Assembly: GCA_958430865.1 (NCBI GenBank)
Contig: CAUDNR010000206.1
Location: 17,512-30,446, forward strand
Reading direction: 5' to 3'
Origin: Entrophospora sp. SA101
Lineage: Eukaryota; Glomeromycota; Glomeromycetes; Entrophosporales; Entrophosporaceae
Length of the DNA stretch: 12,935 bases
The translations under genes and the position numbers were made by a program. Position 1 is the first letter of the stretch. Each line of letters opens with the position of its first letter. This document shows, in pieces, positions 8,717 through 12,935 of this stretch. A model generated the notes under the pieces. That model had not been told where the DNA came from. It searched no databases and saw only the letters and a list, made by a program, of their open reading frames with translations.

Positions 8717-8831
8717 ATTTCCATTAACCTATAGTTTACTTCATCCTCATAAACTAGAGGTTGGAATGGTCCAAAAAATCCTTAGTCGACTACTAGTTGG
8801 TCAAAATTTCTTTTAGTTGACTAATTTTTTT

Positions 8832-8871
8832 TAGTGTGTAACCATTTGCTTCACAAAATGGTCACACACTA
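8832..8871. repeat. Subterminal hairpin of the hAT element
   Basis: TAGTGTGTAACCATTT (8832-8847) pairs with AAATGGTCACACACTA (8856-8871): 16 bp with one mismatch and an 8-nt loop. It lies 78 bp from the left end of the element. A second, smaller inverted unit nested in a deletion derivative may be a transposase-binding structure or a fragment of another element. Confidence 0.7.
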
Positions 8872-8905
8872 GTCACGGGAATAACATCCTATTTAATTAG
8901 AATAT

Positions 8906-9205
8906 TCATTCTGTTTCATTATTATTAATGTTTTTTTTTAATTTGCAGATTACAAATTCATCTCCATTTGAATCTTTAATTTTCTTGAAATACTTCCATA
9001 AGAGGCTATATGTTATAATTCGTTTTTTTAAAGGTCTGGAACCACTGCTTGAGCTCAAAGCCAATGAATTGTTGGAATGATTTGACCTTGTATCAACGTT
9101 TATTATTTTGCATGGATAATTATTGCCAACACCAGCACCAACACCACCATTATCATCTTCTTCATAATATTGATACTCTGCATATTTATTTTTATTATTT
9201 TCCAT
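8906..9205 (-). pseudogene. Truncated BED-finger N-terminus of a hAT transposase
   Basis: A 99-residue open frame starts at ATG 9205 inside the hAT element. It has an acidic and Gly/Ser-rich start (EYQYYEEDDNGG, SSSSGSRPLKKR), then SLLWKYFKKIKDSNGDEFVICK, which fits the start of a BED zinc finger (aromatic positions, then CxxC). The expected second cysteine of the CxxC pair is missing; after CKLKKN the frame ends at TGA 8908-8906 with no histidine pair and no catalytic domain. An upstream extension to 9328 is open, but its sequence is terminal repeat. If translated, it could at most make a DNA-binding fragment; more likely it is debris left by the internal deletion. Confidence 0.65.
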
Positions 9206-10147
9206 TATTTTATTTTTAAATTTTTTTGTGCCACAAAAAACGTTTTCATTTATAATTGGCCAGACAATAATAATAATTAGTATTAGTTGACTAAAATAGT
9301 CGACTAAATAATAGACTAAAATAGTCAACTAAATAAACAACTAAAAGTAGTTGACTATTTAGTTGACTAAATTACATCAGGAAATTAATTTAGCGTAAAC
9401 TTGCATAAATCTTACGATGCCAATGTAATATTGTGTAAATCTTACAGTGCTGACGTAAGTTTTACACTTTTTTATTATTAAACTTACAATTGACACCTGT
9501 AAATTTTTTTTATATTTTCCAGATGTAGTTGACTATTAGTTGTTTAAAAAAAAGTTAGTTGACTAAATTAGTCATCTATTTTAGTCGATTCCAACCTCTA
9601 TCATAAACTATTGATAAATGTGCTAGATTTTTACAACATTGTGCAATGAATTGAAGTAGTTCTTTCAAAAGTTTACTACCACCCTCTGAATGTCATCAAG
9701 ATCTAAATATTTAAGATTTTTTCCATTGTTGTTAAAAAAATCAATCAGGTGGTCTGATGTAAATGATCATTTGTGAATATACAGTATAATGTCACAGATT
9801 CAAGACTTGGCAGCAAAGTATCTTTCAAATATTTTGTATTAATGTCAGTATATACTAACAATAAAGTCTTTAAATTGCATAGAATTGGTAATATATCAAA
9901 TGCTCCACTGCTTTAATAAGATGTTATTGATTGTGAATGTGAGTGTATTGCTTGTCTGAAATTATCTGATAAAGTTTGATTAGTGTGTAACTGAATGGTT
10001 AGTTTCTTTATTTGATTTTGTGCTTTAATTAATTGAGCCAGACTATCTTCAAATTTATCATTGTATCTATCATGATTTATTCTTAATGTATGAATATATT
10101 TGCAAGTATTTGCCAATTTACCAATAAATTCAATACTAAAGACTAGT

Positions 10148-10246
10148 GCCATAAATTATGATGATGGTAGTAATTGTATTTATGGCATATAAAAAGTAGT
10201 TGCAATTACCTTTGCAACCACCTTTGCAATCATACTTTGAAAAGTG
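10148..10246. mobile_element. Probable second copy of the short palindromic element
   Basis: The F-box remnant loses its family sequence here. On the minus strand the segment reads as 12-bp repeats (TTGCAAAGGTGG, TTGCAAAGGTAA). It shares with the insert at 8596-8716, in opposite orientation, the blocks G(C/T)AAAGGTGGTTGCAA, TTTTTATATG and ACCATCATCA. TGCCATAAAT (10147-10156) and ATTTATGGCA (10178-10187) form a 10-bp inverted repeat. The flanks AAGACTAGT (10139-10147) and AAGCTTAGT (10247-10255) match at 7 of 9 bases and could be a decayed target duplication. Boundaries are uncertain. Confidence 0.5.
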
Positions 10247-10609
10247 AAGCTTAGTACAAAATTATCCAATAGTGGTTTCTCCAATAGGTTAAAAGTTAAT
10301 TTAATATGATTTCTAGTTAAGAGATCCTTTTCTTCTTCTTCCAATAACCAATTGATGATTATTTTAATGGTGTCAAGACAATAACATGGATTTCTCCATA
10401 AATTTGGAATGTTGATATTGTGCCATTGTTTATTGATGAGAATGCAAGAATATAATGTTTTATAGTCATTTTCATTATATTTAGATATTCCAGCCAAAAG
10501 TTCAGGTGGTGATAACCACTACCACCATTCTTACGATAAACACTTACTCTCTTACAGTACCAAATTTATTTGCTTGTTTACTTTTTTTAATCTGTTTTGC
10601 TTTTGGCAT

Positions 10610-10920
10610 TTTTTTATAAAAAGAAAAGAAATAAAATAATTGTTGATCGACAGCGCGTATATACACCTATATTTTTTTTTTGACACGATTGATTTTTTTT
10701 TTATTTTTTACAAATGACAAAACGCGAGTGATGTTGTTTAGCATGATTGGTTCTAAAAAGAAACGTGTTAATAACTAACCAGAGGTAACTTTATTTTAAT
10801 TTGTGTTGATATGTATGTATTTTATTTTATATAATATATATTATTGAATCTATAAGATTTTCATAAAGATTGGTATTTGGCTTTTCATAATCAATATTAA
10901 TATTATTAACATTAAATAAT
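10610..10920. other. AT-rich region upstream of the F-box remnant
   Basis: No gene is seen. On the minus strand this would have been the promoter side of the F-box gene (ATG at 10609). It contains T runs near 10670-10708, a small GC-richer patch with CAGCGCGTATATACACC near 10650 and AACGCGAG near 10722, and TATATAATATATAT-like sequence near 10830. No specific factor site can be supported. Confidence 0.4.
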
Positions 10921-11117
10921 ATGAAGATGTCAAGGCAGCACACCGTTGAAAAGAAACAATTCAAATATGAAACATTTCGATACGTGATGTTTGTTTACCG
11001 GAAATTTGACAATCGTTGAAGCACGTACGCTACCTTGAACACTTACAGTCATTCTCATCTTCTTTGTGTACATAAGGCTAATCTGACCATGCCCCGCCCT
11101 ACAGATAGAACGCAATT

Positions 11118-11152
11118 AAATTTCCAGGGGGCGGCACATGGCCCTGGAATTT
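11118..11152. repeat. GC-rich hairpin inside the unknown remnant
   Basis: AAATTTCCAGGG (11118-11129) and CCCTGGAATTT (11142-11152) pair over 11 bp with one bulged base and a 12-nt loop. It may be incidental to coding sequence. Confidence 0.4.
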
Positions 11153-11303
11153 ACCAAGACTGCATCAATCATCAAGGACAAAAGAAAACTTGGAATTTTC
11201 TGTTGAAAGTAAACAAAATGTTTGGGAAGTTAAAGAGTTGCTTGCAGAAGATAATTTGGCTTATAATAATCAAGGTGGTGGTGGCTATGGATATTAACAA
11301 TCT

Positions 11304-11330
11304 CAACAACAACAACAACAACAACAACAA
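11304..11330 (+). repeat. (CAA)9 microsatellite
   Basis: Nine perfect CAA triplets, followed after CTGCCA by more CAA/CAG triplets to about 11356. In the frame used upstream they encode polyglutamine; in the other frames polyasparagine or polythreonine. Confidence 0.85.
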
Positions 11331-11610
11331 CTGCCACAACAACAGCAACAATATGGTGCATATAATGATACTAGTTATTATCCCAGTTAATTTAATAATA
11401 ACATGAAAATTAGTAAATATTATTTTTAATAATAAAATATAATATTATTATAATTATTTTAAATATACATGTATTATTACTTTTTATTATTGTTTTTACC
11501 TTTGTCAATTAACTATTAATTAATTTTACTGGTAAAGAAATATTGTAATATAAATAAATCTATAAACACTATTATGTATTATTATATAAACTTACCTCCC
11601 AAAATTATAC

Positions 11611-11906
11611 ATGAGATGGTAATTAGCTAATTACCGTAAATTCGTAATTCGTAATTAACGTAATTAATTACTATTACCACTTTCACTCTTTAAAAACGTA
11701 ATTACGAAATTAATTACGGGCGACGAAATTAATTACTATTGTAAAAATTTTTTATGTAAACCGTTGCTAACACTATAAATGAGATGGTAATTGCCTAATT
11801 ACCGTAAGTACGTAATACGTAATTATTGTAATTAATTACCATTTTCCTCTTTAAAAACGTAATTACGAAATTAATTACTGCATTACGGGTGACGAAACTA
11901 ATCATG
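11611..11906. repeat. Tandem duplication rich in GTAATTA palindromes
   Basis: Two copies start with ATGAGATGGTAATT at 11611 and 11779, a period of 168 bp. Each contains CTCTTTAAAAACGTAATTAC and ends near GACGAAA(T/C)TAAT. The first copy holds an 18-bp perfect palindrome GGTAATTAGCTAATTACC (11618-11635), degenerate in the second. No matching right end is seen. GAGATGGTAATTA recalls hAT-type ends whose subterminal repeats are short palindromes, but this is only an analogy. No coding capacity. Confidence 0.65.
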
Positions 11907-11948
11907 AATAACAACGAATTAATTATTGGAAATATCATAATACAATTC

Positions 11949-12021
11949 ACTCCCGTTATAACAACACTCTCCGTACAAGCAAAAAATGTCAGTATGATGA
12001 GAACGTCATTATAACGGGAGT
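11949..12021. mobile_element. Miniature inverted-repeat element, about 73 bp
   Basis: ACTCCCGTTATAA (11949-11961) and TTATAACGGGAGT (12009-12021) are a perfect 13-bp inverted pair; similarity continues to 19 of 23 positions. The interior is about 27 bp. Ends of the CCCGTTATAAC type occur on Tc1/mariner-like elements (recalled, not checked). No clear target duplication is visible, so exact ends are unsettled and a simple hairpin remnant is also possible. Confidence 0.5.
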
Positions 12022-12154
12022 TTATATAGAAGTCATATGAGAAATTATTATCATGTGATTTTGTAATTTTATTTTTATTACATATTTTCTTTTATTTCAT
12101 TCATGTTTTATACATTATATTAATTATATCAGGAAATTTAAAACTTACGCCGGC

Positions 12155-12208
12155 TCGAAATTGACCAGCATTATACGGAAGTGTTTCCATGATGCTGGTC
12201 AATTTTGA
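12155..12208. repeat. Strong inverted repeat, 17-bp stem
   Basis: AAATTGACCAGCAT (12158-12171) pairs perfectly with ATGCTGGTCAATTT (12192-12205). The stem extends to 17 bp with one G/T mismatch and encloses a 20-nt loop containing GGAA...TTCC. No reading frame or target duplication is evident. It could be the core of a small transposon or a transcribed hairpin. Confidence 0.65.
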
Positions 12209-12513
12209 TCTCGTCCAATAAATAAGGTTTTTTTTAACATAATTTACTTCTCCAATAAAACATAACACAGTGATGATTGATGTCATTTTTTAAAATTAGA
12301 AAAAATATTATGAATAGTGTGTGTGCATGTTAATATGTGTAATGTTTGTTCTCTGAAATGGGAAAAGTCATCATGAAGGAAAAAAATTTTGATCAGCGCA
12401 AAATATTGTGAATTGGCAGATTTTTGATTTAAAGGAAAAAGACTTCTTCTGCTTGGCCATGATAATGCTGTGCCACAAAAATTAAATCAAAATCTTTTTT
12501 TTATAAATTAAAC
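12209..12513. other. Non-coding spacer before the last transposon
   Basis: No gene is recognised. AGATTTTTGATTTAA (12418-12432) and TTAAATCAAAATCT (12482-12495) form a 14-bp inverted repeat with one extra base. The enclosed 49 bases have no long open frame. Confidence 0.45.
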
Positions 12514-12521
12514 TAGTGATG

Positions 12522-12586
12522 TTAGCCGGCTAAGAAATTTATCGGCTTAGCCGGCTAAGAAATTTTTAAACGGCTTAGCCGGCTTG
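12522..12586. repeat. Three TTAGCCGGCTAA palindromes
   Basis: The perfect 12-bp palindrome TTAGCCGGCTAA occurs at 12522-12533 and 12547-12558, with a third copy ending in TTG at 12575-12586. Spacing is 25 and 28 bp, with AAGAAATTT between units. Such clusters near a terminus suit subterminal transposase-binding sites. Confidence 0.8.
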
Positions 12587-12634
12587 AGCCAATCAAATTC
12601 CATTCTCAAAAATAATAAAAAATATTCATTCGTA

Positions 12635-12935
12635 ATGCCGCCAAAAAAGGAAAAGAAAACTAATGCACAAAATAAGCAATTAATTAGTTCCGACACTCGT
12701 AGCAAAGCAAATTCTTGGTCTGGTGGGTCATTGCATAACAATATTAACAATGGGTTAAATAGCAGTAGTAATATTAATAGTATTAGTAGTGGTAGTAGCA
12801 ATATTAATAATTGTATTAGTAGCAGTAGTAGTAATAATCGCAGCAATGATAATAATAGTAGTAATGATAATAATAGTATTAATAATAATGAAACATTTGA
12901 TTATGATAAGTTAAATAGCAATAGTATTTGTAGTA
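12635..12935 (+). CDS. Partial open frame, Asn/Ser-rich N-terminus, probable hAT transposase
   Basis: ATG at 12635 opens a frame with no stop through the window end (100 codons). It starts MPPKKEKKTNAQNKQLISSD, a basic stretch, and continues into Asn/Ser low-complexity sequence encoded by AAT and AGT triplets, then NNNETFDYDKLNSNSICS. The position 120 bp inside a hAT-like terminus suggests the start of its transposase; a low-complexity lead before a BED finger is common in these elements, and the remnant at 8906-9205 also begins with a biased lead. No catalytic or zinc-finger residues lie within the window, so the product is not proven. The minus-strand Leu-rich frame at 12547-12846 is its shadow. 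Confidence 0.6.
   Translation, partial: MPPKKEKKTNAQNKQLISSDTRSKANSWSGGSLHNNINNGLNSSSNINSISSGSSNINNCISSSSSNNRSNDNNSSNDNNSINNNETFDYDKLNSNSICS

Larger units (their letters stand above)
8755..9600 (-). mobile_element. Internally deleted hAT transposon, 846 bp, in the F-box remnant
   Basis: Terminal inverted repeats TAGAGGTTGGAAT (8755-8767) and ATTCCAACCTCTA (9588-9600) are perfect over 13 bp. The flanks TCATAAAC at 8747-8754 and 9601-9608 are an exact 8-bp target duplication, the hAT hallmark. Both ends are lined with TAGT(T/C)GACTA motifs (8787-8825, 9285-9370, 9526-9590), as expected for subterminal transposase-binding repeats. It keeps the first coding part of a transposase on the minus strand (8906-9205) and lacks the rest, so it is a deletion derivative needing a helper. 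A direct repeat of TAAATCTTAC-like sequence lies at 9403-9450. Confidence 0.9.
8279..10609 (-). pseudogene. F-box/LRR-type protein pseudogene with nested insertions
   Basis: F-box proteins are substrate adaptors of SCF ubiquitin ligases. The remnant starts at ATG 10609 (MPKAKQIKKSKQANKFG). The F-box follows after frame disruption: PPELLAGISKYNENDYKTLYSC, then INKQWHNINIPNLWRNP, the form typical of Glomeromycotina F-box proteins. The next stretch is IIINWLLEEEEKDLL...IKLTFNLL. After a gap come LRR-like pieces: EFIGKLANTCKYIHTLRI (10130-10080), LAQLIKAQNQIKKLTIQL, LKTLLLVYTDINTKYLKDTL, CCKNLAHLSIVY (to 9609), LMEIFNNCIKLESIEF (across an insertion) and the C-terminus NWKGPKPFTI...LIKKYQDLGFLNYI (to 8279). 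Lesions: two frameshifts and a TAG between 10500 and 10580, TAA at 9915-9913, frameshifts near 9750, 9690, 8530 and 8490, and insertions at 8596-8716, 8755-9600 and probably 10148-10246. Sequence usually found between the F-box and LRR parts seems deleted. It is non-functional. Confidence 0.85.
10921..11390 (+). pseudogene. Frameshifted gene remnant of unknown family with Gln-rich tail
   Basis: The family is not recognised. From ATG 10921 one frame reads MKMSRQHTVEKKQFKYETF...VYRKFDNR, stops at TGA 11017 and continues in the same frame with TYATLNTYSHSHLLCVHKAN and PRPTDRTQLNFQGAAHGPG to about 11170. A different frame from about 11157 then reads SSRTKENLEFSVESKQNVWE and VKELLAEDNLAYNNQGGGGY, a TAA at 11295, and a Gln-rich tail with AYNDTSYYPS before TAA 11388-11390. 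Base and amino-acid composition of the successive pieces look coding and are less AT-rich than the surroundings. Two in-frame stops and one frameshift suggest a pseudogene; unrecognised introns could explain part of this. An alternative is a single frame from 11035 to 11406, whose C-terminal half is low-complexity and unconvincing. Confidence 0.4.
12514..12935 (+). mobile_element. Left end of a hAT-type transposon running off the window
   Basis: TAGTGATGTTAGCCGGCTAA at 12514 resembles hAT termini (TAG-G-TG start, compare TAGAGGTTGG at 8755). It is followed by clustered palindromes, as in the hAT element at 8755-9600, and then by an open reading frame at 12635. The right end and target duplication lie outside the window, so the call rests on layout and end similarity. 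If an 8-bp duplication exists, its left copy would be AATTAAAC (12506-12513). Confidence 0.55.

Noticed and set aside
10930..11115. Minus-strand 61-codon frame
   Set aside because: Antisense to the more protein-like plus-strand remnant, with no recognisable motif.
12101..12286. Minus-strand 61-codon frame
   Set aside because: Spans the 17-bp inverted repeat and shows no protein features.
12547..12846. Minus-strand Leu/Ile-rich frame resembling a membrane segment
   Set aside because: It is the antisense of AGT/AAT triplets coding Ser/Asn on the plus strand; the hydrophobic look is a shadow.
1..12935. tRNA or rRNA genes
   Set aside because: No cloverleaf with a B-box-like GGTTCGA...CC in proper spacing and no rRNA-like conserved blocks were seen.

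Overview
The window looks like an AT-rich eukaryotic nuclear genome, most likely an arbuscular mycorrhizal fungus (Glomeromycotina, Rhizophagus/Gigaspora type). Three things point there: short AT-rich GT-AG introns; an F-box remnant with the NDYKTLYSC...LWRNP signature that is hugely expanded in those fungi; and dense, decaying hAT-type DNA transposons. The lineage is inferred from recalled family signatures; no search was run.

Left part (1-1533): no gene. It holds a small repeat cluster (three 33-34 bp units at 251-384, two short inverted repeats) and a long AC-rich, G-poor non-coding stretch.

1534-5276, minus strand: the only substantial gene that looks intact. At least four exons can be joined by GT-AG introns without losing frame, giving about 1,060 residues: an N-terminal region, a coiled coil with an internal duplication, a conserved domain with FDNEQRG and PGQLHEEMN motifs, a CxxC-CxxC zinc ribbon and a conserved C-terminal region. 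The true start is probably in an exon that could not be found. It resembles a multicopy, probably transposon-derived family.

6146-7366, plus strand: a hAT-like transposase pseudogene with stops, a frameshift and a deleted catalytic motif. A 176-bp MITE with perfect 17-bp terminal inverted repeats and an 8-bp target duplication sits inside it.

7367-8278: non-coding, with a pogo/Tigger-like MITE (7781-7944) in one arm of a degenerate duplication.

8279-10609, minus strand: a wrecked F-box/LRR gene hit by at least two, probably three, insertions: an 846-bp internally deleted hAT element (8755-9600, 8-bp target duplication TCATAAAC) and two short elements of a shared palindromic family (8596-8716 and, less certainly, 10148-10246).

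10610-12513: a possible frameshifted gene remnant of unknown family ending in a Gln-rich tail (10921-11390), a tandem duplication rich in GTAATTA palindromes, a small MITE and a strong inverted repeat.

12514-12935: the left end of another hAT-type element with clustered TTAGCCGGCTAA palindromes and an open plus-strand reading frame that runs off the window, probably its transposase N-terminus.

Overall this is a transposon graveyard. Target duplications let the insertions be subtracted, which restores short stretches of reading frame in the two interrupted pseudogenes.
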